Below, one piece after another: positions 1-11,210 of a DNA stretch of 64,000 nt. The number at the start of each line of letters is the position of its first letter. Positions within the stretch are counted from its first letter, which is position 1. A model generated the notes under the pieces. That model ran no database searches, had not been told where the DNA came from, and saw nothing but the letters and a program-made list of their open reading frames with translations. The stretch comes from Pseudophaeomoniella oleicola (taxonomy: Eukaryota > Ascomycota > Eurotiomycetes > Phaeomoniellales > Phaeomoniellaceae). The stretch is from NCBI GenBank assembly GCA_003868215.1, contig QWDQ01000061.1, forward strand, positions 62,001-126,000, read 5' to 3'. The translations under genes and the position numbers were made by a program.

Positions 1-630
1 CACCTTGTGGCCTTGTATGCCGCCTCGCCTGCTGAGCGACAAGTCCGTCAAGGGCAAGACTGGGGAGCTCGCGAGAAGTTTTGGGTTTGTTGACACGGTT
101 CACGGTAAAGATGGTACTGGCAGTGTGTGGACCCAAAATAAGTTCTGCAACCAATATGGTAAGATATCCTGCAATTCTAGATCTGAAATGAGACTAACGG
201 AGGCGTAGCTGCTATGCCCTCATTGCACTTCGGGTATAGTCTCATGATTGGCCTGTCCATCATGTTGATACCACTTCCTCCTCAACACCGCCGGTCCAGG
301 ACCCTCAGGGTGCCGTTGATCAATCGGATCCGTTTGCCATCATGGAGAAGAACCCTGTGCGTTCTTATCGGCTTCTTCTACCCCTTCTCGATTCTGGTTG
401 CCATTATCTCCACTGCCAATCACTTCATCCTGGATGCGGTTGCCGGCGCTATGGTATGCTTCCTCGGATGGAAGGGAAACGCCATCCTGCTCAATCTTTT
501 GCCTCTTGAGGACTATTTCCTTTGGCTAGTCAGGATCCACAAGCCTAGCACGAAGATTGTCGATGTCAGGGAGCCCGAGGATGACTCTGACGGTGAGGCT
601 GAAATCGGCAAAGGAGTCCTAGTCAATTGA
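1..630 (+). CDS. PAP2-family membrane phosphatase / inositolphosphotransferase-like protein, C-terminal part
   Basis: This is the 3' part of a gene that begins before the window. The exon reads in frame from base 2 to 158. An intron follows at 159-208 (GTAAGA donor, CTAAC branch site, TAG acceptor), then the last exon at 209-630. The splice rebuilds YAAMPSLHFGYS, the PSLH motif of the PAP2 superfamily. The downstream ANHFILD is the second catalytic-histidine motif. Hydrophobic segments around LCVLIGFFYPFSILVAIIS and DAVAGAMVCFLGW are membrane spans typical of this fold. The acidic tail (EPEDDSDGEAE) looks cytosolic. Families of this type remove or transfer phosphate on lipids in internal membranes. 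The exact substrate cannot be read from this fragment; the layout resembles the Aur1/Ipt1-type PAP2_3 group. Confidence 0.8.
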
Positions 631-1670
631 TCTTGCAGTTGACTACTCAGCCTTGTACCATTCCCTGGACCATCGCCGCCTCCTGCTTTGGGCCGTTGGG
701 ATACGTCTGTCATTGTTGCTTCGAATCGGGCTACTCTTCTTATTCTTCTTCACTTCTTAGCATTGTTTGGCGTTTCCTTCGGTCTTTTGGGAGTGTTCCT
801 TGGGTCTGGAATGGCCCTTGGGACCTATTTCACTTGTTTGGGAGGGTTTATTGTGCACACGAGCTCACGACCTCTGTATATATTTCTCCGTCCCGTGTCG
901 CTCCCCAACACTGATGGGCACTGAGAAACAGGCTTTGATGGCATGATGTGGTTTTACTCTCATGAAACCCATTTACGGGTACTTTCTTCACTGGAAGGGA
1001 TTCTCTGCACGGGCTCGCTTCGGCGGAAAGTGTGAAAGCAGAAAATGTTCCCTTCTTGGCATGGCTTAGACACTGCAGGGCAGCAACTGCAAGAGGGGAA
1101 GCGAAAGTCAAGAGGCTGGATGACCTTCACCTACCTACCTTAATAGCATTATTCTAATTACCTCCCCATCCTTCACTTTCCACCAGGCATTTTCTTCTCG
1201 TTCTCGCCTTCACCAGATTTCGAGATTGTCGCGTATCCAAGTGAATTTGTTGTTGATGCTACAGCCTTTGGAAGGGTCGTTGTAGTTTTTACGCATCGCC
1301 GGATCAATCACCTCCACCCAAGAATTTTAGTGTGTTACCTTACCCAAGCTTCCAGCTTTGCAGCAGTGATTTTTGCGCTACGACATTTTCATCCGACAAC
1401 GCAGATCCAATCCACATCATCTTTCTCCCATTCCAACTTCGCCCTCCGCACCCGTCGCTGTTTGAAGCTTTTCATCGATTCTTCCCTACTTTGAGAATTC
1501 TCTCCATCAAAACAAGTCACTTCAGACATTTCTCTCATCTCGATTGCGCATCTACTCATATCTGAACTTGTCCCAGTGAGGTCGTTCCCCACCGTTGACG
1601 CGATCGCGTGGAAGCTGCGCACAGGTGATACTGTCATCAACTTGAGTCACTTTCATTAGCAACCTCAACA
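631..1670. other. Intergenic: PAP2 3' flank and PWWP-gene promoter
   Basis: No supported gene. Short overlapping reading frames at 627-924 have no recognisable domain and lie where the 3' UTR is expected. From about 1180 to 1660 the plus strand is pyrimidine-rich (repeated TTCTC/CTTC), as in many fungal 5' leaders, and leads into the PWWP gene. Confidence 0.6.
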
Positions 1671-3874
1671 ATGGCAGACGCGACAGCTCCCTTACCCGCT
1701 GAGGACCGCAAACCCGAAGAAGTGCCTGGCGCCACTGAGGCATCTACAGCGGATTCTACGGCAGAGTCGAACGCGACTATGTCGGGCGCGCTTCAGAGCC
1801 CGGATGCTGACCCGGATGCTGATGCGACGAAAGCTCCAGAAGCCTCTGAAGGTATGCCAATTGACTACAACCATGCGCCAAACGGCGCAAGTTTCCTTGT
1901 ACCCGTATGGTAGCTAACGGTGCTCTCATAGGATCCAAGGTCAATGGTGACACAACCGAGGCTGTCGCGACCACCGAAGAAGGCAAAGCTGAAGAAGAGA
2001 AGCCTGCTGAAGCCACCAAGGATGTCGCTATGAAGGACACTGCCTCAGAGGAGGGAGCAGCCGATACCGAAGCCGCCGTCCCTGCAGATGCTTCTGCAGG
2101 AGCCAATGGCGAGTCTGAATCTGTGGCAAGGCCTTCAAGCGCCAAGCGCAAGTCGACCGGCGGCGTTTCAGAGCCCAAAGGCAAAAAGCTCAACAAAAAG
2201 AAGTCTCTGGCGAAAATTACCCACTTGGACGCTAAGCCTGGCGAATATTACTTTGCCAGACTGAAGAGTTATCCACCCTGGCCGTCTGTCATCTGCGATG
2301 AGGAGATGCTTCCTGTATCGCTCTTGACCTCCCGTCCAGTCACCACCAAACAAGCTGATGGGACATACAAAGAGGCTTATGCCGATGGTGGCAAGCGTGT
2401 CCATGAGCGTACCTTTCCCATCATGTTTTTGTACACGAACGAATTGTAAGTCTACTGCGCTCTCCCTATTGCATCTGAATCCGTCATCCCCATGATGCAC
2501 CCGTATTGACAGCTTTACCATAGCGCCTGGATTCCTAACACGGATCTCACACCACTTAACCCCGAGGAGTGCAAAGATGTCTCTCAAAAAGGAAAGTCTA
2601 AGTCGTTGATTGCCGCCTACGAAGTGGCCTCGAAAAGCTATCCTCTAGATCATTACAAGGAGATGCTGTTACAGCATCAACGTGCTATGGATGAAGACCA
2701 AGAGATCCGAGACCAGCGTGAGGCGGAGAAAGCGGCAAAGGCTGCCCGGACTGAAGCCAAAAAGAAGAGGAAGAGTACAGATGTCGCAGCTGATGGCGAT
2801 GTTGAAATGGAAGATGTTGGCGAAGATGATGCTGAGGCCAAACCCAAGAGCTCAAAGAAGCGAAAGAAGGAAGCCGATAGTGGCGACGAGGCTGAAAAGG
2901 TGAGCATATATTCCTGGATCGCGCTAGCGTTCTATGTGTCCTTTACCTGCTGCGTTCTCAACACTAATCCTTCCGAAGCCTGCAAAGACACCAAAGACAG
3001 CCACGAAATTGAAGCTTACAACTCCAAAGGCCCCAACCCCCTCGGAATCTTCCAAGAAGGGTAAGGATTCGGCGAAGCCTGCAAAGTCGAAAACCCCAGC
3101 TACAAAGAAGGGCAAAAAGGAGCAAGAAGAGGAAGCAGCCCCGACGCCTAAGGAACCCGAAGATCCCGCAGAAGCTGCCGAGAAGAAAAAGAAAGAAGGT
3201 ACGTGATAGCATCCTAGCTGGATGAGATCTAACCACTAATTGAAAAAGTGCTCTACCTGAGACACAAGCTCCAGAAATGCTTCCTTACTCGTGAACAGGC
3301 ACCCAAAGAAGAAGAAATGAAGTCGATGTCTGGTTTTATCCGAAGGCTCGAAGAATACGAAGGCCTCGAAGTCAGCATTATCCGTGCCACTAAGGTCAAC
3401 AAGGTTTTGAAGGCTATTCTGAAGCTCAATACTATTCCCAAGGACGAGGAGTTCAATTTTCGTAAGAGATCTCATGATCTACTTGAGAAATGGAACAAGT
3501 TGTTTGGCGCAGAAGCTGCTGAACCCGGTGAAGCCAGTGTCCCAACCAAGGATGAGGAAGGCACGACAAACGGTACCAACGGTGTTCACAAGCCGGAAGA
3601 TAAGGAAGAGGAGGCAGAGGCTGAACCCGCACCGAAGGTTGCAGCTCCCACCGACGCAGCTGATGTTGCCGAAGAGAAACCATTACCAGAAAGTCCAGCT
3701 GAGGCGAAAGAAACCATTGTGGATGGCTTAGTTGATGGACCAGCTTCATCGGGGGCTTTGGCAGCCGAGGCAGAGAAGCCAGCCGAAGAAGTCAAGAATG
3801 ACGCTGAAGAGACCGAGCCATCTACCAAAGTAGAGGAAAAGGTAGAGACGTCCGCGGGTGTTGAGACGTCATAG
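1671..3874 (+). CDS. PWWP-domain chromatin protein with a C-terminal TFIIS-N/LEDGF-like (TND) domain
   Basis: Five exons: 1671-1851, 1932-2445, 2524-2899, 2979-3198 and 3249-3874. All phases agree, giving 638 aa. After an acidic, Ala/Glu-rich N-terminus, a PWWP domain starts near residue 162 (YYFARLKSYPPWPSVI; the signature is PPWP). PWWP domains bind methylated histone H3 lysine 36 and DNA. A long charged Lys/Glu linker with nuclear-localisation-like KKRK runs follows. From about residue 431 comes a helical bundle (LRHKLQKCFL, then TKVNKVLKAILKL and LLEKWNKLFG) that resembles the TFIIS N-terminal/LEDGF integrase-binding-domain fold used to dock elongation and chromatin complexes. The tail is again acidic. 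I infer a nuclear H3K36me reader; yeast Pdp3 of NuA3b is a functional parallel, not a demonstrated orthologue. Confidence 0.88.
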
Positions 3875-5601
3875 GAAATTATGACACGCCTCGGAGGTCA
3901 CTTGTTCAAGAACGCCATGCAGCTCGACCCTGATCACGCTCTCTGGGGAGAGTCAGGACAGTGAAGACGGCGACAAACCTCCTGACACGTCTTGATGAGT
4001 ATCGCTTACCTTGGGCTCGCCTCCCAATTTATGTATATGTTCACCAAGGTACCTCTGGTCACGGCATCAAATGCGAATCGAATTGTCTCGTGATTGGGAG
4101 CGGGGTTGGGACGGGGGTGGACGCGGGGAAACCGAATGATCGAGCGACCCAGGAGATGCAGGAGAAATTGACCGCTGCGGATGCAGAAGATTGAGATGGA
4201 CTTGCAGAAAATGTCTTTTCCACTGGCCCCCTTTTTCAAGAAATGTAATTGTATGTTTTTCTACTTCGATGGGAAAAGGGGTAGGCTTTCCTCTGAAGGA
4301 AATGGGGTTCGGTGTGGTTACATTTTTACGACCCTTATTTCTAGTTCACCATTTCTCTCCTGGTGAAAAGAGGTGTGCGCAGGCAATGCAAATGGAGATG
4401 GAACGGATATTATTTTCAGAAATTGGACCAGGAACCTGTTCTCGTTGTATCAGATCTCATGTTTTTGTTTGTTGTATTATGATTTGTTTTATTGCTTCAC
4501 GATAATTGAACGATCTTTTGATTCTTTCCTTCTCTTGGTGGCTTGACATGCGTTTCCCTAGCTATCTGAGTTTTCTTTTATTCCTTTGGCAAAAAGATGG
4601 GAGTTTGTTTCCAAACTTCGTTCGTTCATATGGCATATATGCCCCTTTGAGATAACGACCTGGAAGAGATAGAGTACATTTTACACATGTGTTCTTACGT
4701 GTAGACCGGAAACGCAGATGGCCTTCGTCTCTCCTCTGTCTATTCATGTGTCTTTCATATTATTCTGCGACGTCGTATATCATCAGCCAAGTGGCTCTTT
4801 TATCTCTTGTACGGCGTGCTGTTGCTTGCTGTTTTGTCACCCACTGGTATATCAATATATCACACATATCCATATCTCAGATATTTTTTGCATTCGCTTC
4901 CATGCCTCCTCAAGCACCACTTCTTCTTCGTCTTCGGATTTCTTTTATTGTATTGCGGAACTGGCTTTTCTTTTACTTTTTTACATGTGGGAAATCGGTT
5001 GTTTTTGGTCTCTCCGTAGCCAAGGGGGAGAAATCCATGAATGCATGGCAGCCACATCAGCGGAACATGCGACAATAACACGCATACTGGAACAATGAAA
5101 AGCCATCAGCGGGAGTCAAATGCAGATACCCAGAGTACGAGATGGAAGAAACAAAGACTCTAATATAATAAGGGAACGTCCTCTTCATTCGGCCTGGTTC
5201 ATTCCATCTTTTCTCAACCAAAAATGCATATCAACAATGTACCGTCAGGGCCGGGAAGAGAGAGAGTCATGTGGTCGGTCGCACATTCGGAAGACATTGT
5301 TTCTCTGGTGTCTTATTGTCCTTTCTTCCGACTTTGTCTGTCTCTAAATTTACATTCTTTGTTTGCCGGTTTTATATTTGGTAACTGAACGTCTACCTAT
5401 TGCGAGTCGCTATCTGACTTGTCTATGCATCCAGTATCTATCATTGGTACATATATACAGGTGAGCTTCGATGGGCCGCAGGCAACTTGACTACACGGTT
5501 CACTTTCTGTATTTAAATTTCTTCTAAAATCAAAGAGTGAAGTGTCAAACTTCAGTTCTCCTCTTAAAATTGAGAATCAGATTGAAAGAACAGAACAAAG
5601 A
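3875..5601. other. Intergenic, 1.7 kb: PWWP 3' flank and promoter of the next gene
   Basis: No supported gene. T-rich and weakly repetitive. Several overlapping frames of 60-130 codons at 4689-5098 lie in different phases over the same T/C-rich stretch, with no domain and no splice logic. The upstream extension of the next ORF to 5542 relies on a GTG, so I treat it as leader. Confidence 0.55.
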
Positions 5602-6552
5602 ATGGAGAACCCTCAATCACCTACGTCGCCGGCGACGCCGTTGACGGGCTCAACTCTGTTTTCCTATACAACTCAGAGCACAGACACGTTGGTATCTGCA
5701 CAAGCGGAACAGCCACGCTTGCAATCCCAGAATCTGACGACTACTTCCAGTCCTGTCGAGCTCGTGCTTCGACCTGCACCTCGTGACAAAGTGGTCAAGA
5801 ACCAGACTCGCTCCGTCTCCCGTACACGCTCACGCTCTCCATCGGCATCTCATCGACGTCCTCACTCCAAACCCTCACGCAGCGCTCCATCCATCTCTAA
5901 AGCCACCAACAAGAGGACATCCACGGCAGACCCCGTATTCCTCAGAGCGCTAACCCACCTTCGCACCCCGATCCAACCCCTCTACTCCCTCGAAACGGGT
6001 AACCCCCATCCCTCATTCCCCCGTACAGTCCTAGAATTCCACCTCCTAACCCACTCCACCCTCGACAATCTGGCTATTCACTACCACCAGACGCTCCCGT
6101 CTCCTCTTCCTCCTTCTTCTCCTCCTCTGAGAACGACCAGAACTGAAGCAGACCTCTATCTCTACAACCAAAATTTCTCCTCCTCCTTCCCTTCAATTCT
6201 CCGCTCCCTCTACCCCTGCCCCCTCACGCCCCGAAAATCCTGGATAACCCGCTCCGGCACGACAATCCACTCCCTCGACCTCGCCACCAAACGCCGCCGC
6301 TTCGGCCGATTCTGCGGTCTGCGTGGCTGTGACAGTCCCACCACTCTCCCTCCTCTTCCTTCTCCTCGTCCTCTCAACTGCGTCAACGATGATGACAGCG
6401 ATACAACAAGTACCACCACCACAACCACAGCCACGACTGAAGAACAAGAACAAGAAATGGAAAAGCAATGGTTGAAGACGATGCAGAGATTCAGAGAGGA
6501 AGAGGAATTGAAAGAGAAGATGGGAGGTCGGTGGGGGTGGCCGGGGATGTAA
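5602..6552 (+). CDS. Hypothetical protein, Ser/Pro/Thr-rich
   Basis: A single-exon reading frame of 316 aa from the ATG at 5602. The frame is open upstream to 5542 but without an ATG. I do not recognise the family. The N-terminus is low-complexity and includes an RS-like patch (RSVSRTRSRSPSASHRR). The middle, about residues 110-250, looks more structured (FPRTVLEFHLLTHSTLDNLA, then LYLYNQNFSSSFPSILRSLY and TRSGTTIHSLDLATKRRRFG) and resembles conserved fungal proteins of unknown function. A Thr tract of ACC/ACA codons and a charged Glu/Lys helix (EEQEQEMEKQWLKTMQRFRE) end the protein. Codon use in the middle is very C-rich. Probably nuclear or cytosolic; no function is assigned. Confidence 0.6.
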   Translation: MENPQSPTSPATPLTGSTLFSYTTQSTDTLVSAQAEQPRLQSQNLTTTSSPVELVLRPAPRDKVVKNQTRSVSRTRSRSPSASHRRPHSKPSRSAPSISKATNKRTSTADPVFLRALTHLRTPIQPLYSLETGNPHPSFPRTVLEFHLLTHSTLDNLAIHYHQTLPSPLPPSSPPLRTTRTEADLYLYNQNFSSSFPSILRSLYPCPLTPRKSWITRSGTTIHSLDLATKRRRFGRFCGLRGCDSPTTLPPLPSPRPLNCVNDDDSDTTSTTTTTTATTEEQEQEMEKQWLKTMQRFREEEELKEKMGGRWGWPGM

Positions 6553-7192
6553 TCATTGCTGCTACTAAGGTTCGTCGGGAAGAGAGAGACAGGGGAGAGA
6601 GAGCGCGAGTGAGTGAGCGCAGACCCGAATAGAATGAAAGGCACAAATGATATTTCAGACTCACAAGATCCAAAGTAAGATTCGATACCCTACGTACGTA
6701 CGTGACAGCTATCAACTTATGACGAATCAAAGCCTAAGCTTACTTTTACTGTCCCCAGCAGCCACATGTTTACCTCGTTGCTCTCGTATCGTAATCCATA
6801 TCGCATGTCTATTACTATTATTATTATCAAATCCAACAGATATCTGTCTAGTAAAAGATTCTGCCTGCCTATCTATTCAACAGTCTTAAAAAATGACAGG
6901 AACGCCATATCTCAGATCAGTGACTGTGAAACGCAAGGTAACGCGAAAAGAGAAAGGTCTCGGGCGGGTTGACTTGCGGAAGTTCCTAATGCTCTGATGC
7001 ATGGAATTCAAAACGATGGTGTGTGTTTGGATATATATGACAATGAGGATAGGACATACAAGTAACATCTAAGGCTGGCGGTGTAACAGACGAAACCAAG
7101 AAAAAAGGCAACGAAAGGAAAGCGACAGGAACATAATCCCCAAACGTCTGCGGCCATCCAGACAGCCTTTCGAGAGAGTAGGAAGAGAGGAT
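6553..7192. other. Intergenic between convergent genes
   Basis: This is the 3' flank of two converging genes. It contains a short (TACG)n tract (TACGTACGTACGT at 6691-6703) and AT-rich stretches. No supported coding sequence. Confidence 0.55.
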
Positions 7193-8319
7193 TCACCACC
7201 ATTTCTCATACAACACTCTCTCATCCTTCATCCCTTCTTTGTCCTTCAGGCCTTCGGCGAACTCATCAGTCATACTCTGAGGACCACAAATGTAGGCCAC
7301 GGCGTTCTTCCTATCCTCTTCGGTGCCAATAGCTTCTTGAATCTCGGTCCACTGGATCCTCTGCCCATATGAAATCTCCGCAAGACTGGGGGTGACGGAT
7401 TCTTCCATATCATCTGAGAGGGGTTCATCGTCCGGCAGAGAGCCGGTGATCACGAGGCGGAACTTAAAATCGATGCCCCATGTTCTGGCGTCGCGCACGA
7501 TCGAATTGAGGCGGGTGAAAAAGAGGATGGATGACAGCGTTCGAGCTGATTTGGCATCTTCAGGTGAAAAACGTACTGAATAGAAGAGCCGGACGACAGG
7601 TGGCCACTTTGTTGACTCGAAAAGTGTACTCAACATGCTCATCAGCGGATTGATCCCGACACCACCGGCGACAAATACAGCCCGTTTCAGATCAGAAATC
7701 TCTGACGAGGAAAGTTTCGGTGGTGGCCAGACGAAGTTGCCTCCGACACGAACTTGGAACTCAGTACCTTTGATTTCGGATATGGGTCGCCACAGGTAGG
7801 CTGCCGGTGGGTTGCTAGGCGATTCTTGGACAGCAAGCTCAAGATACGGATGGGTGTTCAGCGGTGCAAGGATTGCGGTTGATGATGGCGAGGTGATGGT
7901 AAAGCCACCTATCTGATCAATGCCCGGGATGTGGACGTCCAGCCATTGGCCGGGGAGATGACGAATCGGTGGCTAGAGATTCAATTAGAACAGAGGACTC
8001 CACGAAAACAGACAGATAAGAGACACAGCTGATGTCAAGGTCGACAGCAAGGCAAATGGTCTGCCTATATGTAGAGATTCACCACCCACGGTAGCATTGG
8101 CAGTGACAAAGATGAAGATGAATAGACCAAAAGCATTCTTACCGCTTCAGTAGGGAGTCTGAGCTGTATCAGACGAATCTTGTCCCCAACCGGTTTGATG
8201 TCAGAGAGATACACCCTGTAGAGGCCTTCTTGGCGCGAATCGGTAGCTGTCCGAAGAACATGTGGTTTGTAACCATCTCCACTTGAAGGAAACACCTCCG
8301 TTTGCGACGACAGTGCCAT
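7193..8319 (-). CDS. OXNAD1-like FAD/NAD(P)-binding oxidoreductase
   Basis: Two exons on the minus strand: 8143-8319 and 7193-7972, separated by a 170-bp intron. Both exon lengths are multiples of three, giving 318 aa. The order of parts is that of the ferredoxin-NADP reductase superfamily: an N-terminal beta-barrel start (VYLSDIKPVGDKIRLIQLRL), the flavin-binding signature PGQWLDVHIPG followed by GGFTITSPS, the NAD-binding Gly-rich loop VFVAGGVGINPLMSML, and the late motif AYICGPQSM that contacts nicotinamide. The C-terminus LYEKWW is typical of OXNAD1-like proteins. The role is electron transfer from NAD(P)H through FAD; the partner is unknown. No clear transmembrane anchor. The donor is GTAAGA and the acceptor CTAG. 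Confidence 0.85.
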
Positions 8320-9618
8320 CTGTGATATATGTTAGATCTGAGAGACACTCTAATTGATACGATCGTGGTGTTGATTCACAATAGTCGCTAGAATTGCAAA
8401 TGGTTTACTGTTGTTGAGAGGCGTGGCGAGGCAGGCTGAGGCGATTGCTGGTGGTGCAGGGTTTCATAAACAATGCTTGATTTAACTTTATGAGGCGGCG
8501 ATTCAGTCAGCGGATAAATTCGATCTATTCTATGTTGACAAGACGCCGGCACTGGGCGATCTCTCTAGGTACGACTTGAGAGGTGTAGCGGGAGTTGCCC
8601 AATGAACGATGAGGATTTGTTGCTATAGAGAAGAGAGAAGAACAGCGTAGTTGGATTGCTGGGGAAGAAATAGAATGGGCAATGCTTCAATTGCAGCCAA
8701 ACAAGTGAACTTTGAAAGAGTAAGCGTCAAGGTGTGTTTCAAATGGCTGAATTCATCCTTGAAGACGATGGTGGCACTTCTGCAAGGAGCGAATCTGATG
8801 GCTGATGGAAAGAACAATGACTGTAGCATCCTTACTTCCTTCGTAGTTTGACTTGGGACTCCTGAGAAAAGTCAAGCATCTCATACTTTACCCTGAAAAA
8901 TGTAGAATTAGAGATTTGGCCAATCTGTCTCGATCAAGGCAACACGGGCCAAGGTGAGCCGGTGCTCACCAAGTAAATAAGCGACAACGGCGAGAATGGC
9001 GGTAACCTAAGGTAAATAGCTCTGGCCGATGACCTCATCTACTCATTGCGTCTCTGGCTCAGCTCGTCAGGCACGTTTCCAATGGCTTCAGACAAGCAAA
9101 AGATCAAACCATGAAGAGTGATCGGACTTGATATAACAAAATTTACTGATGACCGGACGTCTACCTTCGCTTTTCCATTCTCTGTGTTTCTTGTTAGTCA
9201 CGCCATATTCGACTCCCGAACATGGCAACAAGCGTTCCGGGCGGAACCTCAATCCGACATGTTCTCGTTTACATGCCTCGATGCCGGCTCACGATCCGAC
9301 AGTCGGAACACTTGATGTGCATAAGGTACCTCCTAAGGTACTTGGAGGTGAGAAATGAGCAGTAACGAAACAGCGGTATTGGATTGAAGAGGCTTCACGT
9401 CTCTTATCTTGACTTGAGCAGTCTTCTGTGGTTAATTATTTATTAATAAAGTAATAGTGATAAGTGAACCGTTCAAGCCCCGCAAACTCCCCACGAAATT
9501 TGTCGGGGATCGACTTCTCAAGGTCCATCCAGGTAAAGACCAGTAGAGTATTCAACGCCAACTTTCCAATCTGATTTGGACCTGTTCCTAAGTGTGGTTT
9601 GCTTTGACGCCAGACAAG
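8320..9618. other. Intergenic, divergent promoter region (1.3 kb)
   Basis: This lies between the divergent OXNAD and PWI genes. No supported gene. It holds an AT-rich patch (about 9430-9462) and a near-direct repeat built on TAAGGTAC (about 9323-9347) that belongs to the TACCTTA/TACCTAGGTA-like intergenic words seen elsewhere in the window. The 67-68 codon frames on both strands at 8623-8851 overlap each other and have no features. Confidence 0.5.
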
Positions 9619-11210
9619 ATGACTACCTCGGTAGATGCGAAGCTGGTGAAGCAGACCAAGTTCCCACCCGAATTCAGCCAGAAAGTTGACATGCGAAAGG
9701 TGAACATCGAGGTCATGAAGAAGTAAGGCTGCGCTACAAGAGAAGAGGCGATCGCTGACCTTATCAAAGATGGATTGCTGGTAGAATATCCGAAATACTG
9801 GGGAATGAGGACGATGTGGTCATAGAGCTTTGCTTCAACTTACTGGAAGGCTCTCGCTTTGTATGTCTGCGCCGCACTGATGGCTCAATCCACGCGCTAA
9901 CTGTGTACGAGCCTGATATCAAAGTACTACAAATCCAACTCACCGGCTTTCTCGACAAGGATACTGCTAAGTTCTGCAAAGAACTCTGGAATCTATGTCT
10001 GAGCGCTCAATCTAATCCGCAAGGCGTGCCCAAAGAACTGCTCGAAGCCAAAAAGCTGGAACTCATGCAAGAGAAGGTATGTCGCGCGTCGATGCTGTTA
10101 TGTACCAATGACTGATATAGATACTAGATTGATGCCGAAAAAGTTGCTGAGCAAAATCGGACCCGCCAGGAGCAAGACAAAACTAGAGAGCGAGACGTCT
10201 CGGATTTACGGCAGCGTGAAAGAGCACAGAGAGGTCGCGGTGGTGGCAGAGGAAGAGGCGGATTTGGTCGCGGAGACGTCGATCGTCGTCGCAGAGACTC
10301 CTGGTCGCCACCGCCGAGACGCCGAGCTTCTCCAGATCGCTTTGAAAGACGGGGTCCCCCGCCACGGCGTGACGTCGATACTTACGTTCCGTCCAACGGC
10401 CGGCGGAGTGAACGTCGAAGACCTTCGTCTCCGCCTTCACGCTCATCTTCTCGTTCGCTCTCTCGTTCTCCCTCACCACCCAGGCGCAGGGCCCGTGGCC
10501 GTGATGAGACACCACCGAGCGCTCGAAAACGTAGCCCTACTAGATCTCGAACACCGGTAATAAGAAAGGACAGACAGACAAGAGGACGGTCTCTATCTGG
10601 TGATGATCGTTCAAGATCTGCCTCGCATGCATCGTCATCTCGCTCACCATCTCCCAGGCGACGAAGACGCTCCCCAAGCTATGCCAAAAGCCCGAGTCGA
10701 TCGCGCTCACCGCCTCGGCGCCGGCGCCGCTCGCCATCGCCATCTACCTTACGCTCTAGGTCTGGTTCAAGGGGTCCATACAGGAGAAGAGGTCGAGGCG
10801 GATATAGATCAAGAAGATCACCATCATTTGACTCTTATGATGACAGAAGAAACAGAAGGGCTGATGTTGTTAAGGATCGTCCCGATCGTGATTCCCGCCG
10901 CTTGAGCCGATCCAGAGATCGGAGCCCCTACCGACGCCGCGGCAGCCCAGAAGGCAGAAGACCCAGAAGCATTTCTCCGAGCAGGAGTCGATCAGAGAGT
11001 TTCAGCCCAAAGAGGGATGGCAAAAGACGTCGTTCTATGGAGCGTTATGCACCCGCAGCTCGTAGGCGGCGCAATACATCTTCCGTTTCTTCGCACTCCA
11101 CTCGCAAACGCCAGAAGACTGCTGACCCTTCTGATGACGAGGAGCAGGGCAGAAATGGCGCGAAAGAGCGCTCTCTGAGTGCTGATCAAAGTCGATCACC
11201 TTCACCGTAA
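9619..11210 (+). CDS. PWI-domain, RS-rich splicing coactivator (SRm160/SRRM1-like)
   Basis: Four exons: 9619-9722, 9770-9860, 9912-10076 and 10128-11210, giving 480 aa. The PWI domain covers about residues 25-110: FPPEFSQKVDMRKVNIEVMK, then KWIAGRISEILGNEDDVVIE, then IQLTGFLDKDTAKFCKELW. The rest is an Arg-rich RGG patch (GRGGGRGRGGFGRG) and a long RS domain full of RSRSPSPRRR-type repeats. PWI proteins bind nucleic acid and bridge SR proteins in the spliceosome and in mRNA 3'-end processing, in the nucleus. The RS exon has no in-frame ATG before its last third, so a naive start-to-stop search misses most of it. The third intron (9861-9911, GTATGT...GCTAAC...GAG) is 51 nt and in frame. Removing it restores the usual PWI spacing (GSRF then PDIKVLQIQL). 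Confidence 0.85.

Noticed and set aside
4689-5098. Overlapping 129- and 126-codon plus-strand frames
   Set aside because: Two phases over the same T/C-rich stretch, no domain, no splice context, located in an intergenic gap.
10108-10560. 150-codon Asp/Val/Glu-rich ORF over the RS domain
   Set aside because: Out-of-frame reading of the RS-repeat exon; the spliced frame gives a normal PWI/RS protein.
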